Source: an uncultured Eubacteriales bacterium (GTDB lineage: Bacteria; Bacillota; Clostridia; Oscillospirales; Acutalibacteraceae). From it: 64,000 nucleotides of DNA. Positions 16,718-26,716 of this stretch are shown here, in pieces. The stretch is from the NCBI GenBank assembly GCA_934541115.1, contig CAKTDF010000004.1, forward strand, positions 1-64,000. The letters are read 5' to 3'. The notes under the pieces were generated by a model. That model did no database searches. It saw only the letters and a program-made list of their open reading frames with translations, and was not told the origin of the DNA. The stretch's first letter is position 1; the number at the start of each line of letters is the position of its first letter. Made by a program: the position numbers and the translations under genes.

Positions 16718-18100
16718 TTAAAATTCAAGTTTCTTTTCAATATAGGCGCAAAGCTCGCTTATCGGGAGTCTGACTTGCTCCATTGTATCGCGGTCGCGGA
16801 CGGTTACGCAGCCGTCCTCCTCTGATTCAAAGTCATAGGTGATGCAGAACGGAGTTCCGATTTCATCTTGGCGGCGATATCTTTTTCCGATCGAGCCTGC
16901 ATCGTCATAGTCAACGCAGAACTTTTTCTGAAGCATTGAGAGAACCTCTCCGGCTTTTTCAGAAAGCTTTTTGGAAAGCGGAAGAACGGCAGCCTTGAAC
17001 GGAGCAACAGCCGGGTGGAAATGCATGACCACTCTGGTGTCGTTCTTTTCTGCGTCAACAACCTGCTCGTCATATGCTTCCGTAAGGAGAGCAAGGAAAA
17101 GCCTTTCAACGCCGAGCGAGGGCTCAATAACATACGGAACATATCTTTCGCCGGTGGTCGGGTCAAAGTAATCAAGGCTTTTTCCGCTGGTTTTGATGTG
17201 CTGAGTGAGGTCATAGTCGGTTCTGTCCGCAACGCCCCAAAGCTCGCCCCAGCCGAACGGAAAAAGAAATTCAAAATCGGTGGTGGCTTTTGAATAGAAG
17301 CAAAGCTCGTCTTTGTCATGGTCGCGCAGGCGGAGATTTTCTTCGCTGATGCCGAGCGAATACAGCCAGTCGCGGCAGAATGAACGCCAGTAATCGAACC
17401 ATTCAAGGTCAGTGCCGGGCTTGCAGAAGAACTCAAGCTCCATCTGCTCAAACTCGCGGACGCGGAAAATGAAGTTGCCCGGAGTGATTTCATTTCTGAA
17501 AGATTTGCCTATCTGAGCAACGCCGAACGGAATCTTTTTTCTCGTTGTGCGCTGAATGTTGGCAAAGTTGACAAAAATGCCCTGTGCGGTTTCCGGGCGG
17601 AGATACAGCTCATTCTTGCTGTCCTCGGTAACGCCCTGGAAAGTTTTGAACATAAGATTGAATTGGCGTATATCAGTAAAGTTGTGCTTTCCGCAGTTGG
17701 GGCAGGGGATGCTCTTTTCCTTTATATAGTCCATCATCTGCTCATTTGTCCAACCGGCAACGTTTGTTCCGTCAAAGTCTTCAATGAGGCTGTCTGCTCT
17801 GTGCCTTGTTTTACACTCGCGGCAATCCATGAGGGGATCGGAAAAACCGCCGAGGTGGCCGGAGGCAACCCATGTTTGCGGATTCATGAGAATTGCGCTG
17901 TCAAGACCGACATTAAAGGGTGATTCCTGAATAAATTTTTTGCGCCATGCGTTTTTGATGTTGGTTTTAAGTTCCACGCCGAGGGGACCGTAGTCCCATG
18001 TGTTGGCGAGTCCGCCGTAAATCTCGCTGCCTGCGTATACAAAGCCTCTGCCCTTGCAAAGAGCAACAAGCTTTTCCATTGATTTTTCAGTGTTCTTCAT
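16718..18100 (-). CDS. glyS: Glycyl-tRNA synthetase, single-chain class II type
   Basis: About 460 residues, matching the dimeric (alpha2) GlyRS used by many Gram-positives rather than the alpha2beta2 form. Marks: [20 protein letters not shown] near the start, [14 protein letters not shown], a Cys pair CPNCGKHNF and CRECKTRH in the insertion (zinc-like), class II motif 2 [20 protein letters not shown], and the C-terminal anticodon-binding domain. A frame from GTG 18124 is possible but has no ribosome site; ATG 18100 has GGAAAGG upstream and gives the usual length. It attaches glycine to tRNA-Gly. I see no T-box leader. It stands alone upstream of the phosphoesterase operon. Confidence 0.95.
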   Translation of the reverse strand: MKNTEKSMEKLVALCKGRGFVYAGSEIYGGLANTWDYGPLGVELKTNIKNAWRKKFIQESPFNVGLDSAILMNPQTWVASGHLGGFSDPLMDCRECKTRHRADSLIEDFDGTNVAGWTNEQMMDYIKEKSIPCPNCGKHNFTDIRQFNLMFKTFQGVTEDSKNELYLRPETAQGIFVNFANIQRTTRKKIPFGVAQIGKSFRNEITPGNFIFRVREFEQMELEFFCKPGTDLEWFDYWRSFCRDWLYSLGISEENLRLRDHDKDELCFYSKATTDFEFLFPFGWGELWGVADRTDYDLTQHIKTSGKSLDYFDPTTGERYVPYVIEPSLGVERLFLALLTEAYDEQVVDAEKNDTRVVMHFHPAVAPFKAAVLPLSKKLSEKAGEVLSMLQKKFCVDYDDAGSIGKRYRRQDEIGTPFCITYDFESEEDGCVTVRDRDTMEQVRLPISELCAYIEKKLEF

Positions 18101-18196
18101 TTTCGGGTCATACCTTTCCGCCACAAAAATTGGTGTTTTCGCCTTGCTGCGGCTGAGCTTGGCGCACCGTTGTCCTGAGACAATACAGACGGATAT

Positions 18197-18225
18197 ATAA
18201 TAGTATAAAATGAAGAAATAGTCAA
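18197..18225 (-). promoter_or_regulatory. glyS promoter
   Basis: On the minus strand TTGACT (18225-18220), 17-nt spacer, TATTAT (18202-18197). About 97 nt of leader follows before ATG 18100. Confidence 0.75.
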
Positions 18226-18321
18226 GGTTCGATATTTTAAATCTCCATGTGCGTGCCCTCTGCGGTTTAAAATATCTATTATCTATTATCCATTATCTAT
18301 TATCTATTATCTAAAGCTTTT

Positions 18322-18350
18322 GGGCAGGCACAGGTCCTGCCCGTACGAAA
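18322..18350. repeat. REP-like palindrome, copy 1
   Basis: Arms GGGCAGG and CCTGCCC around 7 nt, followed by GTACGAAA. Identical to the copy at 18440-18468; a degenerate opposite-strand copy lies at 59519-59544. Confidence 0.75.
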
Positions 18351-18439
18351 TTGGACGTTAGATTTTGGATTTTAGACATTAGACAATGAAACGTATACGT
18401 TTGCGTTTATTTTTATGCGGTTGAAATCGTTGGGTTTTT

Positions 18440-18468
18440 GGGCAGGCACAGGTCCTGCCCGTACGAAA
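18440..18468. repeat. REP-like palindrome, copy 2
   Basis: Same 29 bases as 18322-18350, preceded by a T-run. The two copies are direct repeats inside the inverted-repeat element. Confidence 0.75.
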
Positions 18469-18752
18469 ATACTTTTCAAAACCCGCCCACAATCCTAACG
18501 GTTAATTTAGATAATAGATAATAGATAATGGATAATAGATAATAGATATTTTTAAGGCGGAAAGGGAAAACATTGCTCCTTAAGACAATCCGCCATCTGT
18601 CGCGCTATCTAAAAATCAACAGATTTTCTTTTTGTGTCTCGTTTGACCTTTGCCAAGCAGATGTTATCAATAGAATGTTTCGTTATTGTGCCCAAAACCA
18701 AATACTGCCATTTGTTCATGTTCACAAAAAATTAATTTTTGTAAAATAACAT

Positions 18753-18781
18753 TTGACGTTTTTGACGTTTTGCGTTATCAT
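18753..18781 (+). promoter_or_regulatory. Promoter of the 1541-residue secreted protein
   Basis: TTGACG (18753-18758), 17-nt spacer, TATCAT (18776-18781). Ribosome site AAAGGAG lies before the ATG at 18835. Confidence 0.7.
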
Positions 18782-18834
18782 ATATATGCATTATAATACT
18801 CTTTTTATATTCAACCGAAAGGAGAATTTTAGAG

Positions 18835-21800
18835 ATGAAAAAAACTTTAAAAACCGGTAAAAAAGCGCTTTCCGTCTTTATGGCGGCGCTCATGGTGCTC
18901 ACCACATGGGTGTTCTTTGCTCCGGAAAAGGCGGAGGCCGCCACAGCCGGAAAGTATACTGTAAAAGTCGTTGTTGAGGCTCTGAATGGTTTTGACAATA
19001 AAAACACCTCTTGGACGCTGACAACTGCGGCGAATAACGGTACAGCTACGCCGACCACAGGAGCTACTGGCTCTGTAGGGGATAACGATGATATGTTTGA
19101 TACCAACTTTTGGGGTACTGGTGGAAGCAAAAAAACCACTTTGTTTGAGGAGACATATGATTTTCCCACTAAGTTTGAAATGAAAATAGGAAAAAAATGG
19201 ACAACGGGAAGCGGTAAAGTTAAAGTCTACCTGTATGTCAACGGTGAAGAGATGGGTAATGACACAAATAGCTATAGTTCAGGTTCACACGATGGAAAAT
19301 GGATAAGGATTAACACCCCAAATGATAAATATCCCTACGTCAACTCTATCAGCAAAATCTCCGGTGCGGACACCATCACCATGCCCAAAACCGGTGCTGC
19401 CAACATCACAAGCAAATACAGCGCAACCGCTTATGACCAGTATGGCGCAGTATGGCATGATGATCCGCAGTTCTGGGTTCCCGTCAGCGAACCGACTGAC
19501 TACAACTCGGCAAAAAAGGATGACCCAAACTCCGGTCTTTCAATGGCCGGAAACGGCACTCTCACCGTTCGTCCCTCAGCTCAGATTGATGGAGACGAAA
19601 GTGTTAGATACGCTTGGATCTCCTGCGTTGCCGGAACCAATAAGTGGGCAAAGAAAAAAATAAAGCTTGTTGACCCGCTCTATACGATCACGTTTAAGCA
19701 AGACGGTATAACCAATAACCTTGACCGGCAGCAGGTTTACTACGGCTCAACCCCCAAAGCCCCGTCAAACTACACCATTCCGAAGCCGGTAGAGGACGGT
19801 CACTATGTTTTTGACGGCTGGAGTCCGGCTCTTGCCAGGGTCACAACTGATCAGACCTATTGGGTACAATTCAAAAAGATTGCTCATAATTGGGTCAGAA
19901 CTTCTATTGTTGACTCTTCCTGTGCCGCAGAGGGCAAGGAATATCAGAAGTGCACTGACTGCACAGCAACAAGAGAACTTCCGGTTGAAAAGAAACCGCA
20001 TACCTGGGTCAAGGGTACGGTTCATGCCGCAACCTGCACCACCGACGGTTGGACGGATTACCACTGCTCAAAGTGCCCGGCAACAAAAGAGGACGATAAA
20101 GTTCCGGCGCTCGGTCACGACATGAAAGAGGTTTCCCGCAGAGATGCAACCTGCCGTGAACCCGGTGTTATTAATTATAAGTGCTCGCGCTGCACATATA
20201 CTTCGAGTGAAACAATTGCTATTGTTCCCCACAGCTACACTAAGGAAACAGTAACCAAAAAACAGACCTGCACGACGGGCGGTCACGCAACCTATCAGTG
20301 CATTTGGTGCGATAAGTATGATGAAGCCAGAGGCGGAAGCGCCGGAATCGATACCCCGGCTCTCGGCCACGACTGGAACCATGATGAATCCGATGAGAGA
20401 TGGGATGTTGTAACTCCCGCAACCTGCGAAAAAGCGGGTAAAGAAAAGCGTACCTGCCGGAGAGATTCCTCTCACGTTGAAACCAGAGAAATAGCAGCGC
20501 TCGGTCATGACTATGACAAGAATATCACAAGAACCGTTCCCGCAACCTGCACCAAGGACGGATATACCTATCACCCCTGTAAGCACACCGATTGCGACAG
20601 CTATGAAGTTGTTGAAACTCTCACCAAGCTTAACCACCAGGACGGCGGCAAGGGCGAATGGGTGACCACCCTTGAGCCTAAGTGTGAAACCGACGGTTTG
20701 AAGCAGTATAAATGCGGCCTTTGCGGTGAATACGTTAAGAGTGAGATTGTTCCGAAGCTTGAGCACAATTGGGGCACATACACAAAGACCAAAGAAGCAA
20801 CCTGCACCGAAAATGCAAAGGAAACCGCCACCTGCACGCGCGAGGGCTGCGGAAAGACCGACACAAGAGATATTGAAAACACAAAGCTCGGTCACAATTT
20901 CCTTGACGAAAACTATAAGTACAACAACAATGCAAGCTGCGGCGTTGACGGAACCGAAACAGCAAAATGTACCCGTTGTGATGAAACGGATACCAGAACA
21001 GCAGTCGGCACTGCACTTGAGCATGTATTCACAGTCTACAGAGAAAGCAAAAAGGCAACCTGCCTCACCAACGCCGAGGAGACCGCTATTTGCGACAACG
21101 GCTGCGGAACAACAGATACACGCGAAGTTGCGGGTTCGGCACTCGGTCATACCTGCCAGAACTTTACCCATGACGCAGGCACCGAAACCTGCTGCGACCT
21201 CGGAACCAAGACCGGCGTTTGCACAAGGTGCGGCGTAACATATACCGTTGACGAAGACAGACCCGAATACTATGCCGCTCATACTTATGCCAAGGACGCA
21301 AACGGCGAAATCGTTTATGAGTACGTTGAAGACAGCGAAACCTGCACAGAGGACGGCGTTGAAAGAGCATATTGTATCAATAATGATACCCACGCCGACG
21401 GAAAGAACTGGAACTGCGGACACTACCTTGAAAGAACCGCAGAGGGAACAAAGCATGCCCACACTTTCCCGGACGAAGTGACAGAAAGAAATCTTTATAT
21501 CTCCAACAATGACGGTACCTGCCAGCGCAACGGCACAATGTATGCACTCTGCAAAGAATGTAAAAAGGCAAAGAAAACCGTCACAGAACCCCACTCGACC
21601 AAAGAGCACTATGTTGCCAACTGGATTTCAGACGGCAACGCAACCTGCACCGAAGACGGAACAAAGCACGGCTCCTGCGTTTACGGCTGCGGAACCGAAT
21701 TTACCGATGTACAGGATGTCGGCTCAAAGCTCGGTCACTGGTTCAGAGACTATAAGACAACCAAAGACGCAACCTGCACAACCAACAGAGAAAGAACAGC

Positions 21801-23460
21801 CACCTGCGAACGCGAGGGCTGCACAGCAACAGAGACCATAATCGATAAGGGCACAGAGCTCGGTCATGAATGGAGCGACTGGACCTTTGTCAAGGGCGAA
21901 GAGGCCGACTGTACAAAGGGCGGAACCATGACCCGTCATTGTCTGCGCGTCTGCTGCATCGACGAAAACGGTGAGGCGACTGTTACCGAGGAAAAGGTTG
22001 TTGACGCAACAGCTCATACATGGGTATGGGAGATCATTGAAGAACTCGGCGAAGACGGAGAGCCGCTTCCCGCCGATTGCACAAGAGGCTATAAAAAGCA
22101 TCAGGTCTGCTCCGTTTGCAAAACAGAAAAGGCAGACTCAACAGTTGAGGTTCCCGGCGGAGCCCACCACCTTGTTCTGACTGTCAATGAAGAAGCAACC
22201 TGCACCGAGGACGGACGCAGAGTAATTGCCTGCGATCTTTGCGGCTATGTTGAAAGCGAAACGATCGTTCCCGCAACCGGTCACGTCAACAGATATCTTG
22301 ACGAAAAGACCGTCAAGGCGGCAACCTGCAAGGATAAGGGCTACAGCGGCGATTACAAGTGTACTCTCTGTGACGCTGTTGTTGAAGAAGGTCATGAAAC
22401 AGAAACAACCAATGAACACGTATTCAGCGAATACTTCACGGTAAGCAGCGCAACCTGCACCGATAACGCCAAAGAAAAATCAATCTGCTCCGTTTGCGGC
22501 AATGCAGAGAATACCAGAGAAATTCCCGGCTCAGCTCTTGGTCACAGCTTTACAAAGTATGTTGACGATGAAAACTCGGCAACCTGCACCAAGGACGGAA
22601 CAAAGACCGCGCACTGCGACCGTGACGGCTGCGACGCAACAAAGACCGTCAGATCCGTCGGTACTGCACTCGGTCACAAGTGGGGCGAATGGATAACAAT
22701 TGAAGAAGCCACCTGCGCAAAGGTCGGCAAGGCAGAAAGACACTGCGAACGCTGCGATCTCACCGTTGAAAAGCAGCTGCGCAAGCTCAGCCACTCTCCG
22801 AGCGATTGGATAATTGACAAAGAAGCGTCATGCACAGAAGAGGGCAAGAGACACAAGGAATGCACCGGCGGCTGCGGATATATCTTTGAAGAAGAAGTTA
22901 TCCCGATGCTTGAGCACGACTTTGTTGTTGAAGTCCACGGCGTAACCTGCATTGACGACGGTTACAGCACATACACCTGCTCTGTCTGCGGAGCAACCAA
23001 GAACGGCGAAATTGTCAAGGCTCTCGGTCACGATTGGAGCGGCGAATGGGTTGTTACAAAAGAACCGACCTGCACCAAGAAAGGTCAGGAGACTCTCACC
23101 TGCACACGCTGCGACAAGACCCAGACAAGAACAATTGACGCTCTCGGTCACAATGAGGTTATTGACCCGGCAGTTCCGGCAACCTGCACAGAGCCGGGAC
23201 TCAGCGAGGGCAGCCACTGCGATCGCTGCGGAGAGATCCTCAAGGAACAGGAAACCGTAATCAAGCCGCACCGTGACGCCGACGAAGACGGAAAGTGCGA
23301 TGAGTGCGGAAAAGACATCAACCACAGCACAGACCTCAACTGCAACTGCATTTGCCACAAGCGCTTCTGGCTCATGAGAATCCTTTATAAGGTTCTCCTC
23401 ACATTCTGGAAGCTGTTCAGAATCGGCAAGGGCTGCTCCTGCGGCGCAGTTCACTATTAA
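18835..23460 (+). CDS. Giant secreted Cys-repeat protein with CxCxCH tail
   Basis: 1541 residues. Signal peptide 1 to about 36 with FMAALM (15-20) and WVFFAPE (25-31), both repeated in the 52407 protein. Residues about 37-280 form a beta-rich N-terminal region including a Y-DQYG segment. About 282-345 resembles an InlB B-repeat (ITFKQDG...YVFDGW). From about 350 to 1490 I count about 26 tandem repeats of roughly 35-50 residues with the consensus ATCTxxGxxxxxCxxC...ALGH. One Cys, a CxxC pair and a His per unit could form a small zinc or disulfide module. The tail (1503-1541; genomic 23341-23457) is CNCICH, 25 residues, CSCG, HY. No LPxTG motif. Likely a fibrous surface or adhesion protein. Own promoter and terminator. 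Confidence 0.88.
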   Translation: MKKTLKTGKKALSVFMAALMVLTTWVFFAPEKAEAATAGKYTVKVVVEALNGFDNKNTSWTLTTAANNGTATPTTGATGSVGDNDDMFDTNFWGTGGSKKTTLFEETYDFPTKFEMKIGKKWTTGSGKVKVYLYVNGEEMGNDTNSYSSGSHDGKWIRINTPNDKYPYVNSISKISGADTITMPKTGAANITSKYSATAYDQYGAVWHDDPQFWVPVSEPTDYNSAKKDDPNSGLSMAGNGTLTVRPSAQIDGDESVRYAWISCVAGTNKWAKKKIKLVDPLYTITFKQDGITNNLDRQQVYYGSTPKAPSNYTIPKPVEDGHYVFDGWSPALARVTTDQTYWVQFKKIAHNWVRTSIVDSSCAAEGKEYQKCTDCTATRELPVEKKPHTWVKGTVHAATCTTDGWTDYHCSKCPATKEDDKVPALGHDMKEVSRRDATCREPGVINYKCSRCTYTSSETIAIVPHSYTKETVTKKQTCTTGGHATYQCIWCDKYDEARGGSAGIDTPALGHDWNHDESDERWDVVTPATCEKAGKEKRTCRRDSSHVETREIAALGHDYDKNITRTVPATCTKDGYTYHPCKHTDCDSYEVVETLTKLNHQDGGKGEWVTTLEPKCETDGLKQYKCGLCGEYVKSEIVPKLEHNWGTYTKTKEATCTENAKETATCTREGCGKTDTRDIENTKLGHNFLDENYKYNNNASCGVDGTETAKCTRCDETDTRTAVGTALEHVFTVYRESKKATCLTNAEETAICDNGCGTTDTREVAGSALGHTCQNFTHDAGTETCCDLGTKTGVCTRCGVTYTVDEDRPEYYAAHTYAKDANGEIVYEYVEDSETCTEDGVERAYCINNDTHADGKNWNCGHYLERTAEGTKHAHTFPDEVTERNLYISNNDGTCQRNGTMYALCKECKKAKKTVTEPHSTKEHYVANWISDGNATCTEDGTKHGSCVYGCGTEFTDVQDVGSKLGHWFRDYKTTKDATCTTNRERTATCEREGCTATETIIDKGTELGHEWSDWTFVKGEEADCTKGGTMTRHCLRVCCIDENGEATVTEEKVVDATAHTWVWEIIEELGEDGEPLPADCTRGYKKHQVCSVCKTEKADSTVEVPGGAHHLVLTVNEEATCTEDGRRVIACDLCGYVESETIVPATGHVNRYLDEKTVKAATCKDKGYSGDYKCTLCDAVVEEGHETETTNEHVFSEYFTVSSATCTDNAKEKSICSVCGNAENTREIPGSALGHSFTKYVDDENSATCTKDGTKTAHCDRDGCDATKTVRSVGTALGHKWGEWITIEEATCAKVGKAERHCERCDLTVEKQLRKLSHSPSDWIIDKEASCTEEGKRHKECTGGCGYIFEEEVIPMLEHDFVVEVHGVTCIDDGYSTYTCSVCGATKNGEIVKALGHDWSGEWVVTKEPTCTKKGQETLTCTRCDKTQTRTIDALGHNEVIDPAVPATCTEPGLSEGSHCDRCGEILKEQETVIKPHRDADEDGKCDECGKDINHSTDLNCNCICHKRFWLMRILYKVLLTFWKLFRIGKGCSCGAVHY

Positions 23461-23466
23461 AATCAA

Positions 23467-23504
23467 AAGGGGGTTGCCCAAAAGGGCAGCTCCCTTGTTT
23501 TTTT
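23467..23504 (+). terminator. Terminator of the 1541-residue protein gene
   Basis: 13-bp stem AAGGGGGTTGCCC / GGGCAGCTCCCTT (with wobbles), loop AAAA, then GTTTTTTT. Confidence 0.9.
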
Positions 23505-23574
23505 GTGCTTGCCTGCAAAAGCAGCCCCTCTGTTGCCGGCAAAGCCAAATATAAGCTGAAAAGACTGCAAGAAA

Positions 23575-23623
23575 AAGCCTCCGGTCACAATGCGGAATGC
23601 ACGATAACCGGAGGCTTGGTTTT
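23575..23623. terminator. Bidirectional hairpin between convergent genes
   Basis: Perfect 11-bp stem AAGCCTCCGGT (23575-23585) / ACCGGAGGCTT (23607-23617) with T-rich flanks on both strands. It could catch read-through from either side. Confidence 0.7.
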
Positions 23624-23698
23624 TAGCTTAGGAGCAGCAGAATCCGCGGTTCTGTATGCGCCGATGTCTGACGATAATTTTCTCGGCGGCAGCGTCAA

Positions 23699-23740
23699 AA
23701 ATACGCCGCCTGTGTACGGTTGTCCGATACACAGGCGGCG
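23699..23740 (-). terminator. ftsH terminator
   Basis: Perfect 13-bp stem CGCCGCCTGTGTA / TACACAGGCGGCG (23704-23716 with 23728-23740). On the minus strand it is followed by TATTTTTG, just after the ftsH stop. Confidence 0.85.
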
Positions 23741-23746
23741 CAAATT

Positions 23747-25567
23747 TTATTCGCCGAGGATTTTCATGAATTCCTCGCCCGTAATAGTCTCTTTTTCATA
23801 AAGATATGAGGCAAGCTTATCAAGCTTTGCACGGTTCTCATTGAGAATACGCGTAGCTTTTTCATGCTGCTTTTTGACCAGCTCAACAACAAGAGAATCA
23901 ATTTGAGTCTGCGTCTGAGCGGAGCAGGCAAATTCCGAGCTGCCGCCGAGGTACTGATTGGTGACTGTTTCAAGCGCAACCATGTCGAACTCGTTGCTCA
24001 TTCCGTAGCGCGAAATCATGGCTCTGGCAAGCTTTGTTGCCTGCTCAATGTCATTTGACGCGCCTGTGGTCACCGAGCCGAAAACAACCTCTTCTGCCGC
24101 TCTGCCGCCCGTGAGGGTGGCAATTTTGTTTTCAAGCTCCTCTTTGTTCATCAGATAATGCTCGCCCTCATCAACCTGCATAGTGTAGCCGAGAGCGCCG
24201 GAGGTGCGCGGAATAATCGTAATCTTTTGAACGGGTGCGGAGTTCGTTTGCTTTGCCGCAACGAGAGCATGACCTATTTCGTGATAAGCAACGATCTTCT
24301 TTTCTTTGTCTGTGAGAATAGCATTTTTCTTTTGATAACCGGCAATAACCACTTCAATGCTTTCCTCAAGGTCAGCCTGCGTTGCCTCGCCTCTGCCGTC
24401 GCGGACGGCGCGCAGAGCCGACTCGTTGACAATGTTGGCAAGCTGAGCGCCGGAAGCGCCGGAAGCCATGCGGGCAATGTGTTCAAAATCAACGTCAGCG
24501 GCAAGCTTGACCTTTTTTGCGTGTACTTTGAGAATTGCCTCTCTGCCTTTGAGGTCCGGCAGTTCAACGGGAACACGGCGGTCAAATCTGCCCGGTCTTG
24601 TGAGCGCCGGGTCAAGGGTTTCCGGTCTGTTGGTTGCGGCAAGGATAATTACACCGTTGTTGCCCTCAAAGCCGTCCATTTCTGTCAAAAGCTGATTGAG
24701 CGTTTGCTCGCGCTCGTCGTTTCCGCCAACACGTCCGTCTCTCTTTTGTCCGATGGCGTCTATCTCGTCAATGAAAACAATGCACGGCGCTTTTTCTTTC
24801 GCCTGGCTGAAAAGGTCGCGTACCTTTGACGCACCCATTCCGACAAACATTTCAACAAATTCCGAACCGCTCATTGAAAAGAACGGAACGTTTGATTCGC
24901 CTGCAACCGCTTTTGCCAGCATGGTTTTGCCTGTGCCCGGAGGGCCGACGAGCAGAACGCCTTTGGGCATTGACGCGCCGATTGCAGTGTATTTTTGCGG
25001 ATTGTGCAGGTAGTCAACAATTTCTGCAAGGTTTTCCTTTGCCTCGTCCTCGCCGGCAACATCGTCAAATTTGATTCCGTCTGAGGACTTGACATACACC
25101 TTGGCATTGCTTCTGCCCATGTTGAACATCATTGAGGAATTTCCGCCCGTCATTTTTTCCGTCAGCTTTTTTGAGAAGAACTGACCGAGCAGGAAGAAAA
25201 TGAGAATAGGCAAGATCCACGTCAGAATAAAGCTCCATATCGGCGACATCTGTTCGGTTATTTCTCCGGAAAACTCGGCGCCGCATTCATGCAGCCTTTT
25301 TGTCAAGTCCGGATCCTCCATGATGCCGGTTTTATAAATGTTACGTCCGTCCTTATCGGTAAAAAGGATTTGATTATCGTCTTTTTGAACCTCGACCTTT
25401 CCAATCTGCTTTTGGTCAATCATGGTCATGAAGGTTCCGTAATCGACCTGCTTTATCTGGACTTTCTGAATTGCGGGAATGATGAGAAAATTCATAAGGA
25501 GCAGAACAAGCAGAGCAATGCCGTAGTAATACATCAGCGGCTTTTTGGGCTTTTTAACTTCATTCAT
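23747..25567 (-). CDS. ftsH: ATP-dependent zinc metalloprotease FtsH
   Basis: 606 residues. Two TM helices (about 12-32 and 111-130) flank an extracytoplasmic domain, followed by the AAA+ module: Walker A GPPGTGKT (208-215), Walker B IVFIDEID (263-270), second region of homology [10 protein letters not shown], then the M41 protease domain with HEIGH (429-433). It forms a membrane hexamer that degrades misfolded or regulatory membrane proteins. All key residues are intact. It starts 5 bp after a DUF308 membrane gene whose 3' end carries its ribosome site (GAAAGGA), so the two are co-transcribed. FtsH near a small membrane protein may reflect membrane quality control. Confidence 0.97.
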   Translation of the reverse strand: MNEVKKPKKPLMYYYGIALLVLLLMNFLIIPAIQKVQIKQVDYGTFMTMIDQKQIGKVEVQKDDNQILFTDKDGRNIYKTGIMEDPDLTKRLHECGAEFSGEITEQMSPIWSFILTWILPILIFFLLGQFFSKKLTEKMTGGNSSMMFNMGRSNAKVYVKSSDGIKFDDVAGEDEAKENLAEIVDYLHNPQKYTAIGASMPKGVLLVGPPGTGKTMLAKAVAGESNVPFFSMSGSEFVEMFVGMGASKVRDLFSQAKEKAPCIVFIDEIDAIGQKRDGRVGGNDEREQTLNQLLTEMDGFEGNNGVIILAATNRPETLDPALTRPGRFDRRVPVELPDLKGREAILKVHAKKVKLAADVDFEHIARMASGASGAQLANIVNESALRAVRDGRGEATQADLEESIEVVIAGYQKKNAILTDKEKKIVAYHEIGHALVAAKQTNSAPVQKITIIPRTSGALGYTMQVDEGEHYLMNKEELENKIATLTGGRAAEEVVFGSVTTGASNDIEQATKLARAMISRYGMSNEFDMVALETVTNQYLGGSSEFACSAQTQTQIDSLVVELVKKQHEKATRILNENRAKLDKLASYLYEKETITGEEFMKILGE

Positions 25568-25572
25568 AGCGG

Positions 25573-26115
25573 TTATCCTTTCCTTTCATAATGTACGGCA
25601 ACTATCGCCGTGATTATATTCAGTACTGCGTCTGAAAGCAGTGCCGCACCGCAAAGGCGCAAAACGAGCATTCCGGTTTCAAACGGTCTGACAAGGGCAC
25701 AGACTCCGAGTGCGAGAGTAACAATTCCGCCGAGCAGCAGCAGCCACCAACGGTTCAGACCGAAACGGCGTGCCTCGAGCGCGTTTTGAACGGTGAGCAC
25801 GGCGTCAATCACAACGAACAGACCGATGAGGGCTGTCATGTACTTCATAATTGCACCGGGAAAGATGAGAAGCACCAGACCAAGCGCGCAGGTGAGAATG
25901 CCCATCGCAAAATCGAACTGAAACGCAAGCCGATATGGGTCATTTGAAAAGTAGCCGATAATTCTTGCCGCGCCAAAGAGAGCCAGTGCCGCGCCGACCA
26001 GCCTTGAAAGAACGGCGAGCGATGTTCCGGGCCAAAACAGGAACGCCGCGCCGAGGACGAGCAGCAACGCAGAGGTGCCGATGTAGCACCGCTTTGCAAA
26101 ACGAATAATATTCAT
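25573..26115 (-). CDS. DUF308 / HdeD-like membrane protein
   Basis: 180 residues, almost entirely six hydrophobic segments with short loops (GTSALLLVLGAAFLFWPG, LSRLVGAALALFGAARIIGYF, MGILTCALGLVLLIFPG and so on). The repeated LGxxLLxxPG pattern is the DUF308/HdeD signature. HdeD of E. coli is linked to acid resistance; for Clostridia the role is unknown. It is directly upstream of ftsH with a 5-bp gap. Confidence 0.8.
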   Translation of the reverse strand: MNIIRFAKRCYIGTSALLLVLGAAFLFWPGTSLAVLSRLVGAALALFGAARIIGYFSNDPYRLAFQFDFAMGILTCALGLVLLIFPGAIMKYMTALIGLFVVIDAVLTVQNALEARRFGLNRWWLLLLGGIVTLALGVCALVRPFETGMLVLRLCGAALLSDAVLNIITAIVAVHYERKG

Positions 26116-26152
26116 AAAAGTCTTCCTTTCTTTGTTTTCTGTTTTTATCTTA

Positions 26153-26232
26153 GACCAAAAAACAAAAAAATAATACGGTCAAATCCTGCTCTGTGGGTAA
26201 ATTTGTAACACTGAGCGGTGTTTGACCGTATT
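26153..26232 (-). terminator. Terminator of the zapA-DUF1893 operon
   Basis: 12-bp perfect stem AATACGGTCAAA / TTTGACCGTATT (26172-26183 with 26221-26232) around a 37-nt loop. On the minus strand a T-rich run (TATTATTTTTTTGTTTTTT) follows. Confidence 0.7.
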
Positions 26233-26283
26233 TCATTGTTATTGGCTGCAAATATTAACAGAAAAATTCTGCACCGTGTAAAA

Positions 26284-26712
26284 TCACTTGAAAGCCGTCA
26301 TCTTTTTGAGTGCCTCTTTGATCGCCGACAGAGCCTCTTTTGGGTCGTCAATATCGTCAACGGCTGTTTCAATCGGGCAAAAGCCGTCCTTTTTTCTGTT
26401 GAGAATTGCCGGAACCGTAAGAGCGGCATAAACGTCAATGTTGTTATCCGAGAGCAGGCGTTTTGCTTTTTCACTCATTATTTCGGCATAAACTTCTTTT
26501 ACTCCAAGGAGAACAAACAGCGCTGCCGCGCCTTTTCCGACAGCCTTGTCCGCAGCGCAGAAATCCGCAAGGTCTCTGCCGTCCTCTGCAAGGGAAAGGA
26601 GAGTTTTGACTCCTCTTTCGCCGCTTGTGATCGTCTCATTTTTGCTGCAAAGGACAAGCGTTCTGTTGTCTTTTGCAAGCAGTTCTTTTGCTTTTTCGGT
26701 TTCAGGTCTCAT
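26284..26712 (-). CDS. DUF1893 domain protein
   Basis: 142 residues, soluble, no signal. The opening MRPETEKAKELLAKDN, the TLVLCSKNETITSGERGVKTLL segment and AVGKGAAALFVLLGV fit DUF1893, a small family of unknown role with a deaminase-like fold. Last gene of the five-gene leftward operon, 4 bp after the PHP protein gene. The operon also holds a dCMP deaminase, so a nucleotide-related role is conceivable but unproven. Confidence 0.75.
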   Translation of the reverse strand: MRPETEKAKELLAKDNRTLVLCSKNETITSGERGVKTLLSLAEDGRDLADFCAADKAVGKGAAALFVLLGVKEVYAEIMSEKAKRLLSDNNIDVYAALTVPAILNRKKDGFCPIETAVDDIDDPKEALSAIKEALKKMTAFK

Positions 26713-26716
26713 GGTC

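Larger units (their letters stand above)
18266..18556. repeat. MITE-like element with about 48-bp terminal inverted repeats
   Basis: The left end (18266-18316) is a TATCTAT heptamer tract and the right end (18505-18553) is its near-perfect reverse complement, including the odd TATCCAT unit at the matching place and a shared outer TTTAAAA-type border. Inside are two copies of a REP-like palindrome with arms GGGCAGG/CCTGCCC (18322-18342 and 18440-18460), each followed by GTACGAAA, plus a TTAGA-rich stretch (18355-18390). No gene is inside. A relative of the right end and of the TTAGA stretch lies at 59837-59945. The remaining gene-free parts of 18125-18834 hold only the glyS and 18835 promoters. 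Confidence 0.7.

Noticed and set aside
18273..18313. Possible CRISPR-like or VNTR array of TATCTAT units
   Set aside because: Units are 7 bp with no spacers. The matching inverted tract at 18507-18547 shows it is an end of an inverted-repeat element.
20068..21609. 513-codon open frame on the minus strand
   Set aside because: It lies entirely antisense to the Cys-repeat region of the 18835 protein; the repeated, biased codons of the real gene keep the opposite strand open. No ribosome site, and the product is itself a low-quality repeat.
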